Origin: Chromera velia
Taxonomy: Eukaryota > Sar > Chromeraceae
DNA: 26,979 nucleotides
Reading direction: 5' to 3'
Assembly (NCBI GenBank): GCA_018398765.1
Contig: JAHBMJ010001643.1
Span: 1 to 26,979 of the forward strand
Positions 1 to 9,924 of this stretch are shown piece by piece. Under the pieces are notes generated by a model, which ran no database searches, was not told the DNA's origin, and was given only the letters and a program-made list of their open reading frames with translations. Both the position numbers and the translations under genes were made by a program. Numbering within the stretch: position 1 is the first letter of the stretch; every line of letters starts with the position of its first letter.

Positions 1-58
1 CAGGAATCGAATACCCGAGACCACGCGTATACAAATGGGATACACTACCGACTAAGCT
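1..58 (-). other. tRNA-like sequence, cut by window edge
   Basis: Read on the minus strand this stretch has a Pol III A-box-like segment (AGCTTAGTCGGTAGTG, near 40-55) and, about 40 nt on, a B-box/T-arm-like segment (GGTATTCGATTCC, near 2-16). The D and anticodon stems pair poorly and the 3' acceptor strand would lie outside the window, so an intact tRNA is not supported. A tRNA pseudogene or the head of a tRNA-derived SINE is more likely. Confidence 0.3.
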
Positions 59-360
59 GCATATCAAAGCATATCAAAGCGCTTCATGGCAAAGGGGCAC
101 GCCAAAGGTATTATTGCATATGGTGGCCGATCCAACCAATTATTTTGATGCACACACGTATTTAAAGCCGATTTTTCCCCACTTTTCTTCGTAATTTTGC
201 ATGACATCGATCCCTCCCCGGCCAGGCTGAGCCCTCGGCTGATCTCAGCAAAGCTGAGCTGCCCCCCGAGGCGATCCACCGATGCTTTCGATCCGAGGCA
301 CTCACCCAACTACTTGCATGGGCACTGTATCACGCGTAATCGATAGACATCCGAATTTAA

Positions 361-384
361 CATGCAGCTAGCTCTAGCTGCATG
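361..384. repeat. 11-bp perfect inverted repeat
   Basis: CATGCAGCTAG and CTAGCTGCATG face each other across a 2-nt centre. A second palindrome (TCGATCG-aaa-CGATCGA) lies about 40 nt downstream, near 424-441. Both sit about 200 nt upstream of the start codon of the spliced gene at 610. They could be protein-binding palindromes or chance low-complexity sequence. Outside this block, 59-600 contains no gene I can support. Confidence 0.5.
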
Positions 385-609
385 CATGCAACATATATAT
401 GTTTATTTCTTTTTGACCTGAAATCGATCGAAACGATCGAGATCTAGAAGTCGATCTTCAATGTTGTTGTTCACTTCTATAACGGGCCGGGACAGGCTTC
501 ACTCTTTTGCTAGCTCCTTTGATCTATAGCTGACAGTCAAAGAGCCAGACCTTAATTTATACCACAACACTGTTGCGCAACACTTCCACATATCCGATCT
601 TATATATAT

Positions 610-1805
610 ATGATGAAGTTCTTTGCTCTTGCTTGTGTCTTCACTGGGGTTATGGCCTCCGAAAACAAGACTACCTTGGCCAAAGATGCTGATTACGGTA
701 AGCCTTTCCTTTCCTTTGCACGAGTCCGGCAGTTCGTGCATGCCAGTGTGCATGTTTTATTGTCTTATCTCCTTTTCGGTCAGATTTTCATTTTTAATTA
801 TATCATTCCTTCGATCTTCCTTCTTCTGCTCTTCCTTTGCACCTTGTCATTCTGTCTGCAGTGATGCCTTTCGATGGCCTGAAGCTTGATAGCCTTGAGA
901 AGTTCAACTTTGGCAAGCTTGGCAAACTTGATTTCGACTTCATCCCCGGTGATTTCACCAAGTTCGGCTCTGGCACGAAGGAGAAGGAATTTAGCGACAA
1001 AGACTGCAAGGGAGGTGGAAGTTCAACCATAACAGTGCAGCCTGGGCTCGGCACTGAAGAGTTCAATAACTACGTGCTCGACATTGAGAAGATCGATGCT
1101 CTGCTTACGGTGAGCGGGGCTGAGTTTGACCCTACCGCTCTGTACTTAAACCGGGATTAGGACAGTTTCGGGTCCGTTGTGGCCACTTATCACGTCAACT
1201 CCATCTGATATGGTGGTTCCGGCTGTCCTTCCTAGGACATAACTGACTCCGCGATTGGTGTTTTTGATGACCCGACTTTTTTTCAGTTTGACGTTCCGCA
1301 AGTGAGTCTGACCTGCCTGACCGACTCCGTCAAGAGGGCATCTCTACCTACTGGCGTCTTATCACAGTGTTTTGCACGTCATGAGATTGAAGTCAACTTT
1401 TCGAGCACTTGCGATAGATCTACTCAAACGGTGATCCTTCCCAACAGATAGTATGGTGGTGGTTTGGTTGTCACCCCATCCGATATTCTGTCCTCCGGCA
1501 TCGCCTCTGGGATGACTTACGAACGTGCTGCGCAGACGGCCCTGATTGTAAACGGCCAGGCGGTGTTCAAATACGGCCGTGAGCGATCAAGAATGGCCCA
1601 GTTTGGAGTGCAAGAAGGTGGAGGCGATTTTCCTACTTTCACTGCTCCCGTCACGCTTGATGCTGCCAGTGGTTGCATCGATGGAAAAGTGAACCTCACC
1701 CTTCTCACAGGATGGAGGGTTGGACTTCAGGCGACTACAAAATGTGTCCTGGAGGCTACTCTGAGCACCGTTGTCCCAGACCTGAACAACTTTGAGAGCA
1801 CCTAA
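610..1805 (+). CDS. Spliced gene for a small putative secreted protein
   Basis: The product family is not recognised. Exon 1 (610-697) encodes MMKFFALACVFTGVMA, a typical signal peptide with a probable cleavage after VMA, then ends in phase 1 at a GTAAGC donor. Exon 2 (862-1109) follows a CTGCAG acceptor and is rich in Lys, Asp and Phe (FGKLGKLDFDF near its start). It ends at a GTGAGC donor. The last exon runs from about 1452 to a TAA at 1803-1805. Between 1110 and 1451 the same frame is interrupted by TAG 1158, TGA 1206, TAG 1233 and TAG 1449. A TTTTTTTCAG acceptor at 1286 and a GTGAGT donor at 1302 allow an optional 15-nt exon, or the whole stretch is one 342-nt intron. The total is about 230 residues, with Cys residues in exon 2 and the C-terminal part. 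A tract of TATATATATA (600-609) abuts the start codon. Gene structure is fairly well supported; function is unknown. Confidence 0.65.
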
Positions 1806-2768
1806 TTCGTAACTACATTTGATGATTGAGTAACTGTTTCAGCATTAATACGTCTGAGCCACTTGTTTCAGCTTTTTTCCTCCGTTCTCCTCTTCATACA
1901 TGACGGCAGAGAAAGGTGTATGTATGTACAAAACGCGCTGTGCGGAAAATGTTATGTCTGAACAAACATGACACTGTACATGCTCTAACTGTGAAGTTTG
2001 ATGGACATAAATTGACAGATAAAATCAGTGGTGAATGAAACAGTGAGTGTCTGTGTTTCTGGCGTGACACAAAGGCGCGCGGCGGGTGCAGAAGGCGGAC
2101 GTGACGGCCGTGAAAGCGGCGTATGCATGCAAAGCATACCGGAGGCCCATGGGCTCATACAAAAATGTGAGAAACCTGTATGATGCGTAGAGTGTTGCAT
2201 GCTGTCATGTATAATCGTACAATGATCAATACAGAAATTCTGTGTTGTGTATGAGAATTTGAGTACATGCAATCAGATACATAAAAGATGAAAAAGACAA
2301 ACAGCACTTAGTCTCTTAGACATAGATAGACAGAGAAATCCTAGGAAAAACTGCTCAGTCCTATAATCGGTCTTAGAAAAAATCTAGACTTAGTCTATCT
2401 AGTTGTGATATATAAAGTATCTAGAAAGTGCTAGAAAGTTATTCCAAAGTACTGTACTAGTAATCATTAGGGTAACTATCATATCGATATCGTATTGTAT
2501 CGGTATCGGTATCGAAGTATCGACTATCGGTTCTTTCTCGAACGGCCGAGTATCGGTTAGTATCGGCCTGCTTAGAGCTTGTAAAGGACTAGCTGGTGAT
2601 AAGAGCTACTGGAAGCCTTTAGAATAGACAAAGGGAAGTGGCGCTAGTCAGACTCTAATGAGGCTTCAAGATAGTCTAAGGGTCTAAAGAATCAGAGGTT
2701 TGGTTCAAGAAAGTTCAATGTATGGCGCTATGATCGATCACTTTTCAATCGACTTCAAGTCAATATTG
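1806..2768. other. Non-coding, with TATCG-rich simple repeat
   Basis: No gene is supported here; the minus-strand frame at 1985-2272 lacks any recognisable motif. Around 2481-2567 the sequence is a degenerate run of TATCGG/TATCGA units. Around 2300-2460 short CTAG-containing motifs (TCTAGAAAG, CTAGAAAGT) recur. Confidence 0.4.
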
Positions 2769-2776
2769 AGTGCAGA

Positions 2777-3525
2777 CTAGGCGACGCACAGTGGTAAAAA
2801 AAAAAAAAATCTGAAAACGTCTATTCTTTTTTTTTTATTATTTAAAAATTTATTATATATGCAAAAAAAAATAAAGGTTAAATGACTAGCTTCAACTAGA
2901 GTTTGAATCATATCTAGGATCCCAGTTTCACTTTTAGCTTGGTAGATGCTTAAAAAGATTGATGAAAACTAGCTTCGACTAGAGCTTTGAAATGTATATC
3001 GTCCTAGATATCGTCAAAGCCGTGAAAATGTGTTCAACCAAGAGCATAAGTCGATACCGCCGTTATTACCGCGTAGGGATGATACTAAAGTGGCTGCAGA
3101 ATTTACAAGAAAGAAAGGGCGGATGCAAGTCAATGTGAATGGAAAACAAGAAGACATAGTTAGTTTTTTTAACAGACACAGCAAAGAAAAGAAAGAAAAG
3201 TCTGATGACAGTGCAGTTAAACAAGGGAAAAAAGATCGGTTGGTCCGTGTTTAACAAAGTTGATAATAGAATGGTGAAGATACTAGTAGAGACAAACGTA
3301 CAATAACAACTAAGACTAGAACTAAGGTTAAAACTAGGGTTGAAAGATGTTTAAAACTTTGAGTTGAGTAATAAGTTCGCGAGGAAGTTAGTTTAAAAGT
3401 ACTTCTAAAAGGTGCTCCTCTAGGTGCTCTTAGAGGTGCTCTAAGAAATCCTTCGTAGAAAAAAAGAAGAAAAAAAAAACTGGAAAGGTCCATTTTTTTT
3501 TTTTTTACCACTGTGCGTCGCCTAG
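2777..3525. mobile_element. MITE-like element with TIRs and 8-bp target duplication
   Basis: The left end reads CTAGGCGACGCACAGTGGTA followed by a run of A. The right end is its reverse complement preceded by a run of T, giving terminal inverted repeats of about 30 bp if the homopolymers are counted. AGTGCAGA is directly repeated on both sides (2769-2776 and 3526-3533), an 8-bp target site duplication of the size typical of hAT superfamily elements. The 749-bp body is A-rich. It contains two related internal motifs (CTAGCTTCAACTAGAG near 2886 and CTAGCTTCGACTAGAG near 2969) and a lysine-rich open frame at 3030-3254 that I do not consider a gene. Without a transposase this is a non-autonomous element. 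The hAT assignment is inference from duplication size only. Confidence 0.8.
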
Positions 3526-3704
3526 AGTGCAGATCGTCTCGATTTTGCTCAAGTTTGGAGGTTGGTTTCAGAGAGGCAATTCTGAGGGTGTCAGACCTCC
3601 CAAGGTGACCGACGGCCTCGGGGCCCCGTCGGGGGTCCTCTCAGGAAAATCCAGATTTTAATTTCTCTTGCGTGATCCGATTTTGTATATGCGATAAGCC
3701 ATTC

Positions 3705-3995
3705 AGACCAGGCGATTATTCGACCTCAAAGCCGAATAATCGCCGCATTCAAATTTAAATTCAAACCGCGTGGAATTCGATCAGGCAAAATCGGCTATTC
3801 TAAGTATAGACCGCGTGGTATTCGGGTACTTTGGTTTCAGACCGCGTACTATTTGGTTTTCGGCCTGACGGTTATTCGAATTCAGACCATGCACTATTTG
3901 ATGCCTCAATTTCTGACCGCGCGCTATTCAATGTCTCGATTTCTGACCGGGTCTTATTTGGTTCTATCGATTTTAGACCATGCTTTATTCAGATA
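3705..3995. repeat. Degenerate tandem array of GACCGCG...TATTCGG units
   Basis: At least seven imperfect units share the core GACC-GCG-N-N-TATT-(C/T)-G, near 3712, 3765, 3809, 3840, 3884, 3916, 3946 and 3976, with spacing of roughly 30-50 nt. Some units keep GACCGCG, others have drifted to GACCATG. Just before it (about 3605-3640) is a GC-rich stretch with hairpin potential, GACGG facing CCGTC. The two overlapping plus-strand open frames here are by-products of the array. Confidence 0.6.
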
Positions 3996-4013
3996 CATGT
4001 ATTTTGGAATTCT

Positions 4014-4098
4014 GCCGGTAGTGGGACTCGAATTCGGGACCTCCCGGTCCGAGCCTCTTGTCCTAACCACTAGGCTACGCAGGCTGGGTCCTATCTAA
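4014..4098 (-). other. tRNA-related Pol III head (SINE-like)
   Basis: On the minus strand the sequence contains GTAGCCTAGTGGTTAGG, which fits a tRNA D-arm/A box. About 35-40 nt later comes GAATTCGAGTCCC, which resembles a T-loop/B box. The T-stem and acceptor stem do not pair properly, so this is better read as a tRNA-derived repeat or tRNA pseudogene than a working tRNA. Confidence 0.4.
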
Positions 4099-4519
4099 AG
4101 TATCGTGTTTACCTGGTTCTTGTCTTTTCTTATATTTTTACTCATGTTGTCTAAACCTTCAAAATGATTGCCTGCACTGACCCCAGGCAGCCCATCAGGT
4201 TTTATGTATGACCTTCTCCAGGCGGTCCGTACAGACCGTCTGCGGCACCCCAGGCAGTCAAGGGGTCTTTCTGCATTCTCTCTATAGTGTGAAAAACGTT
4301 GAAAAAAGTTTAAAAATGCCTTTCTTCTAGCATTTAGTATCTGAACGCAACTTTAAAGATTTATTTACAATGCTTCAAATTGAATCAATAAATCAAAATT
4401 TTTATATAATTCTAGATATTGTTTTATAGAAAAGAATTAAAAATCAAATTTTTTGAATAATTTTCCAGAGTAAATTTCTACTCTGCGATAAGTTTATAAA
4501 CAATGCAAAGTTGTATGTG
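4099..4519. other. AT-rich spacer with CCCAGGC motifs
   Basis: No gene is seen. Between about 4183 and 4260 the motif CCCCAGGCAG occurs twice and CTCCAGGCGG once, together with a small palindrome (CGGTC-cgtaca-GACCG). The same CCCCAGGC/CTGCGGC vocabulary reappears at 7283-7860, on the other side of the OTU-like gene. These may be related flanking segments of one repeat family. The rest is AT-rich. Confidence 0.35.
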
Positions 4520-6079
4520 TCATTTTTTGTTTACTTGGATTGGCACCTCCCAGACAAGCTCAAAATCTTCTGCCTCATCATGAGGAACATAGGCATCGAT
4601 TGCTTGTCTGAATGTTCTGCGGCGGTTCTCTTTAGCTACGGCCTGTTCTTCTGTTATGTCCTCCATGTGAAACACCTCTCTCCGTTCCTCTACTTCTTCT
4701 CTTTTCGATTCTTCTTCTGCCGCATTTGCTGAAAAGGGCATGCCATCAGGCAGACGCCCCACCTCCCTCTCCTTTCTGAATTGCTCTGTTTGATTCATAT
4801 TTTTAGGGGGCGCAAAACGTGCCACTTCCCACTGAGAGAGGCATGGCGCAGGCACTGACCACATGGCTTGCTCGCCAGCCGTCATTGAATCAATAAAAGA
4901 GGGATTCCACACGTGCGCAAATCGCTACACATGTTGTACTGTGAGCACAGTGCTTGGAAAGTACCGGAGCCAGTCCGTCAGCCCCCCCCTTCTGGACGTC
5001 TCTGCAAAAAAAGCCCTCTCCGCATCGCGATCGGCCTTCACCACTCTTTTTAGGTGATCATAGTGGGGGGCATTACGGACGGGGGGATTAGGGGGATTGA
5101 AAAGAAGGTGGGTGATGGAGGCTCCCTCTCCTGCCCAAGGCAATAGCTCAACAGAGTTGTCAAAAAGGGGTGTATGCATCACCACAGTCTCCCCCATCAG
5201 CAACCCCCACATGGCTACTTCAAATGAGGTCGTGTAGTGGTCTCTTACTGCCATGACTGCCAGTGCGACGGATCAGAGAGAGGGATTAGAGAGCAAAAGA
5301 GATGAATACTTGCTTTCATAAGGGGGGGTGTTCTGTGTGAAGAAAGCTCTTGCCTGCCCTGCCCACAACAAGTCTCTCTCCTCTGTGCTTTTCGCCCATG
5401 CAGCAAAAAGCTGTCCCCGGCACTCACTTTCCGTTGCCATTTGCTTTTGGATTGCTAACTCGGCCACCTTCGAAAAATTCTTTCGCTCCCCCCATTCTTC
5501 CAACTTCCTTTCCTCTTTCTCCGTCAAGGACAGAGTCTTTGCATCTGTACGCGCCTTGAAACATGCAAGAAGAGTGGGAAGATCAACACTTCCCTGCAGG
5601 ATGGATACATCAGAGACGAAGATTGCAATAAACACATGGAAAGCGGCAGTGAGTTCTGTTTTACCGGGCTGTCCGGACTTAGGCGGCACTCCAGGGGGGA
5701 GCAAGCTCTCTCTTTGGACCGCGGTTTCAACAGTAGCCGTGAATGCTGCCCTCACTGCCCACACATCCACTTTAAAGGGAGTCTTGCCTCTCTCTTTGTC
5801 AAACATTTCTGCTGTGACAACCCAGAGGGACGGATCAATACGATAAGAACACAAGGCGTGATCTGCACACGCGCCATCGCCGACGGCCTCCTGCATTATG
5901 AAATAGGACGAATAGAAAAGGCCCCCCTCTTGTCTACCCATTTCTGACATCTTCTCTGTCTGTACTTCCCAAACAGTCTGCACATCCACAGCCCCCCATA
6001 ACAGGGGAAGGCCTGTTTTGGGAAAACAAAAGAAAAAATCGGAGACGACATGGGGTCTGCATATCAGTTCTGCTATCAA
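4520..6079 (-). pseudogene. OTU-like cysteine protease, in-frame stops
   Basis: One minus-strand frame stays open from 6079 to 4520 apart from a TGA (5273-5275) and a TAG (4925-4927), with no frameshift. Near residue 66 it has GDGACADHAL, resembling the catalytic GDGxC block of OTU (ovarian tumour) deubiquitinases. After the TGA comes FEVAMWGLLMGETVVMHTP, resembling the strand preceding the OTU histidine, then APHYDHL with the expected HY pair. OTU enzymes cleave ubiquitin chains. The Cys-to-His distance is about 270 residues, far more than the usual 110 or so, with a charged helical stretch (KEERKLEEWGERKNF) inserted. A stretch after the TAG is acidic and Lys/Glu-rich. A TTTTCCCAAAACAG acceptor lies near 6022, so the first codons up to that point may be intronic. 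The OTU assignment rests on two motifs. It may be a degraded transposon-carried protease. Confidence 0.45.
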
Positions 6080-6152
6080 GGGCAGCTAGGCAGAGAGACC
6101 AACATTTCTCTCTTTTCTCCGTCTGACCGCACCAGGGTGGGAAAGTGCTCTG

Positions 6153-6857
6153 CTATCCTTCTCGAGGTTTTGACATCTCTGTTTGATGGAGGTGCTGCAA
6201 AGAAAGCAGTAGAGTTTCAGCTTGTCGGATTGAAAAGGACGCTTGAAAAAGAAGAGCAAAAATCTTCCTATCTGATGACAGTCTCCACACTGCTTCAAGC
6301 AGGTGAACCAGTTTAGCCGTCTCACCGCTTACATGGTCTGTGAACAGATTCAAAGCATCTGTTGCCGTTGAACCCCCTTTCTTTACTCTGTCTGCTACGA
6401 CTGCGGCCCGGTATAATTTTGATTGTTGGTGCTTCTTCAAATTCTCCTTCCTCTAATTCTTTGCCCCTTCCCCATTTGACCATACCCCCTTTTTCTTGCC
6501 TTCCAATAATTTTCCTGCATACTGGAACTGTTCGCAGAGTGTGCAGTAGGCACCGTTGCCGCGCCCATCCTTTGTCGGTCTCAACACAGCCCAGTCGTTT
6601 GGTGCGCTGTTGTCAAGTTCCTTCGCTTTCTTCCTGGAAGCTGCGGAGGACTGCTTCTGTTTCTGTTTGAGGGCTTCGGACTCCACATCAATAATGTCGG
6701 TATCTTGATCATGACAAGGACTAAGTCTTGCATTCTCCTTTCCCACAATTGGTGCCTCACCCCCCTCCGTTTTCTGTCTCTTTGCGGGAGGCTTGCCTGT
6801 AAATCCGAAGGCTTGCAACCTACTCTGCTGCATTGCAATTAGCTGGGCAGGCAGCAA
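6153..6857 (-). pseudogene. Zinc-finger N-terminal part of the OTU-like gene
   Basis: The ATG at 6855-6857 opens a frame with a Lys/Gln-rich segment, then a W...CTLC...W...(stop)RKENLKKHQQS pattern. A Trp, a Cys-x2-Cys pair and a Leu-x2-His-x2-Ser block are the layout of BED/TTF-like fingers found in transposases and derived genes. A TAG (6453-6455) falls between the Cys pair and the His block, but the frame simply continues, so a nonsense mutation is likelier than a gene end. A second stop (TAG, 6153-6155) closes it. The OTU-like part that follows is in a different frame, so an intron or an indel separates them. The first 12 or so codons lie inside the tandemly duplicated block, so the downstream copy of that block carries a stub of this gene. 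Confidence 0.5.
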
Positions 6858-7277
6858 GCAGGAAGGCCGAGTGCGGAATTATCAATCAGTGCAGTCAGCA
6901 AGTGGAAAGGCCGAGTGCGGAATTATCAATCAGTGCAGTCAGTAAGCGGGAAGGCCAAGTGTGGAATCAATCAGTGAGTTAATCAATGGATGTACAATGA
7001 TGTGCAATGATATGTATCTCCAGTGAGAAGAGTGAGAAGAGACAAAAGTTGAAAGCAACCGTCAACTTAATGTGTATCCACTGGTATCTATCGCTGATCG
7101 CGACTGCCGAACAAAAAGTTGCTGCCGGTTTGCATGACCCGGTCGGACCTTTGAAGGCTTTGATGCACGGTATGCATATATAGATCGCGGGGTCGCGTTG
7201 GCGCGTCCCTCGCGCAAACCCGGTCGGGCACGTGCACCATAATTTGTGACGACAAGTTCGGTGCTTTCGGCATCGAC

Positions 7278-7328
7278 CTTCACCCCAGGCAACTCTCAAC
7301 AACTGCCTGGGGCGAAGCTCTATATAAA
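7278..7328 (+). promoter_or_regulatory. Hairpin plus TATA box, copy A
   Basis: CTTC-a-CCCCAGGCA faces TGCCTGGGG-c-GAAG across a 12-nt loop, a stem with one mismatch. TATATAAA follows at 7321-7328. The arrangement resembles a core promoter firing to the right, or a regulatory element of a transposon. No transcript has been identified. Confidence 0.4.
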
Positions 7329-7751
7329 CTTAGGCAAAACGACCTGGGGTCCCCCCTACTCTGCTGCATTGCAATTAGCTGGGCAGGCAGCAAGCAGGAA
7401 GGCCGAGTGCGGAATTATCAATCAGTGCAGTCAGTAAGCGGGAAGGCTAAGTGCAAAATCAATCAGTGAGTTAATTAATGGATGTACAATGATATGCAAT
7501 GATGTGCATCTCCAGTGAGAAGAGTGAGAAGAAACAAAAGTTAAAAACAACCGTCAACTTAATGTGTATCCACTGGTATCAGATTGTATTGCTGATCGCG
7601 ACCGCCGAACAAAAAGTTGCTGCCGGTCTGCATGACCTGGTCAGACCTTTGAAGGCTTTGATGCGCGGCATGCACGTATAAATCGTGGGGTCGCGTCGGC
7701 ACGTCCCTCACGCGAACCCGGTCGGGCACGTGCACTATGGTTTGTGACGAC

Positions 7752-7802
7752 CTTCGCCCCAGGCAACTCTCAACAACTGCCTGGGGCGAAGTTCTATATA
7801 AA
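7752..7802 (+). promoter_or_regulatory. Hairpin plus TATA box, copy B
   Basis: CTTCGCCCCAGGCA (7752-7765) and TGCCTGGGGCGAAG (7778-7791) form a perfect 14-bp stem with a 12-nt loop, followed by TATATAAA at 7795-7802. It is the better-preserved copy of the structure at 7278. Another CCCCAGGCGG lies just downstream, near 7827. Confidence 0.45.
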
Positions 7803-7924
7803 CTTAGGCAAAACCACCTGGGGTCGCCCCAGGCGGGTCTGGCGGGCCGCCTGCGGCGTGTTTGGGGTACTTATGTTACGGACTCCCAAGTAGGCTGTGG
7901 TAGCAGGATATGACTTTTTAGTAT

Positions 7925-9924
7925 AAAACAATGAGGATGGTTGAGATAGACCGACGGAAAAGTATAGGAATCAAAAGCAAAAAGCTAGTCTTTAGCAGAC
8001 AGACTAGAAACAGAAAGCCAAAGGATGATGCTGTGACCTGATAACCTGATGTCCGAAGTCCATACACATACACAGAAGTCTGTCAATCGAAAGGACTAAC
8101 CTAAGTAGTACCATAAAGAGGCTCAATCGATCGAGGCAGGATGGAATCAATACGCAGAGTGAAAGTCGATCGATCAATCTCGACAGTCGATCGACTAATC
8201 GGCTCACCATGCATCGATAGGCCCTTTGAGAAATGCACATCTACCACTTCTTAATTGAATCGCTCCTTTTCTATTTGTTGACATACAAGTGTCATCCAGG
8301 CACTCATTACAATGCATGAAGTCGATCGCCAACAACACATGCACAACAGTTGCACAACAGATCAAATGGTACACATAGATGGATCGATCGGTCTTCACGG
8401 CAACGCGTGCACGCACGTGGACTGATGGCGTCGCATGCATGCCACGTCTCCAAATTGAACCTTTACGAGAATAATGCATGGACTCACATGCACCGACCAG
8501 AGACCAGAACAAATCAGATGAGAACTTTTAATATGCACCGCACATGCAAGGTGATAATGATTGGCGGCGCACAACTGCATAAGGGTCGGCCCTATGCTTT
8601 TGTCTCCACATAATCTCACTGTTGTTTATGTAACCAGGACGTTCATTCTAACAGATCATCCCCTTTGCGCTGACGCTCTAGGGATTCGATCAGCAGAAGC
8701 GCAAACGACAAGAATGAAAGTACGCAGGAAAAACGAATGAAAGCTCATTTACAAAGAGAGCAGACAAACGGAATGCAAGTCAGAAGAAACGTTATGAAAG
8801 AGATGAAACGATCAATCTTCAAACGGATGGCCTGAAACCAAGTAAGAGCAAGCAGATCAGAAATCAGATAGAATCAGATTAGGCATGTTCAATAACCGTG
8901 TGACCAATCTTGACCGGTGACCGATGACCAAAGATACAGAGACAGAAAGAGACCGAACGACCGTGCATGCACTCAATTGCAAACTGAGTCTCATGCAAGC
9001 AAAGAACCGATGACCGAAAAGCGAGTCTCTCCTTTCACAGATGGGAGCGAGTGCATCTGCACTTTTGGTGCTTCTGCACACGCGTGTAAAATGGCCACCC
9101 TTTCCATACAAGTTATACTGCTTGCTTCATACAGGGCAGCGGTGCGAAGCATGAGCTTCGAGACGGAATTCACAGTTGCAACACGTCCTCTCTCCTTGTT
9201 CAACTCTGTCAGCCAGGAACTTGTTCGGCTTGGTAGTGGATTTCATGGAGAGGCCAGCCATGGAAGAGAAGTCAGAAGTGTTGCCAATGACGGTGGGGTT
9301 CTTGGTCTTACCTGAGAGAGCCTCCACTCGGAAAAGACTCTTCATCGCATCCTGCAGGGCTGCCCAGGTGTTGCGGTCACCCATCAAGATGGCGACCTTC
9401 TCCTTCTTCTAATTAGTGAGGGCGTTCATCAGGTAGACGGACTTGTCGGAGTCCGACATAGTCTGGCCAGCGGGGAAGGTGGCCTCGTACACTGCCACAG
9501 CAACAAAGAAGCGGTCAAAAAAGATTTTTGGGTCCTCGTCGTTTCACTGTCAGATGTTGTGGATGACCCGCAAGGCGTCGACCCTCTGCTTCTTGATATC
9601 ATCAAGGTACAAGGCCTCCAAGTCCATGAGAATCTCATCGAGGGCCTTCTGGTTCGCCGTCCAATTGGGGACGACCCGCTCAACTCGCTGCATGAACACA
9701 AGGTCAATGTTCTCCTCCCCCTTTGCTGCACCTGCAGTTACGTCGAACGCTGACTGCATATACATTTTCTTCAGGTCATCTTTTGTAGTGGTTGCTTGAA
9801 GAAGAAGGACTGCTCTGCAGAAGCTTCCTTTCCACTTCTTAAAGTGCGCAACACCGAAAGCTTTGAAAAGGGGAACTGAAATAGAAGAGACAGTTGCCAT
9901 CTTTCTAACCAGTCTGACACACTC
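7925..9924 (-). mobile_element. Insertion of about 2 kb inside the 5' LTR
   Basis: TTAGTAT is repeated at both edges (7918-7924 and 9925-9931) while the right LTR has it once, so this is a later insertion with a target duplication of 5-7 bp. It carries a decayed gag gene starting only about 25 nt from its right edge. I found neither LTRs, inverted ends nor a poly-A tail. The part from 7925 to about 9000 has no supported gene and is rich in CGATCG-type palindromes (8110-8400). It could be a truncated or reverse-transcribed copy of another retroelement. Confidence 0.6.
9020..9900 (-). pseudogene. Decayed retrotransposon gag with zinc knuckles
   Basis: The frame starts ATG at 9898-9900 and stays in one phase to the zinc-knuckle region. 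It is broken only by TGA (9550-9552), TGA (9544-9546), TAG (9409-9411) and TGA (9127-9129). It has a capsid-like helical segment (HFKKWKGSFCRAVLLLQA) and DPKIFFDRF, followed by Cys/His-rich segments: CCNCEF...HASHRC and then GKGGHFTRVC. In the second, the two positions expected to be Cys of a CX2CX4HX4C knuckle are Tyr (TAT at 9115-9117 and 9106-9108). Gag binds and packages retroelement RNA. The type of retroelement is not clear, as no pol is attached. Confidence 0.65.

Larger units (their letters stand above)
6819..7824. repeat. Tandem duplication of about 0.5 kb over a promoter region
   Basis: Copy A (6819-7354) and copy B (7355-7824) both begin with CTACTCTGCTGCATTGCAA and end with CACCTGGGGTC or GACCTGGGGTC, with high identity between. 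Copy A has an extra internal repeat of about 50 bp (AGGCCGAGTGCGGAATTATC occurs twice, 6865-6960) and a GTTCGGTGCTTTCGG segment missing from B. The block covers the start codon and upstream region of the minus-strand zinc-finger/OTU gene. Both copies hold the same hairpin plus TATA box. Confidence 0.85.

Noticed and set aside
610-1805. Pseudogene or stop-codon reassignment because one frame carries four internal stops
   Set aside because: Good GTGAGC and GTGAGT donors and TTTTTTTCAG and ATAG acceptors allow introns that remove all four stops.
5328-5947. Plus-strand open frames over the OTU-like gene
   Set aside because: They are antisense shadows of the minus-strand frame, which carries the recognisable motifs.
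6819-7824. LTR pair for the OTU-like gene
   Set aside because: The copies are directly adjacent with no interior, so they are a tandem duplication.
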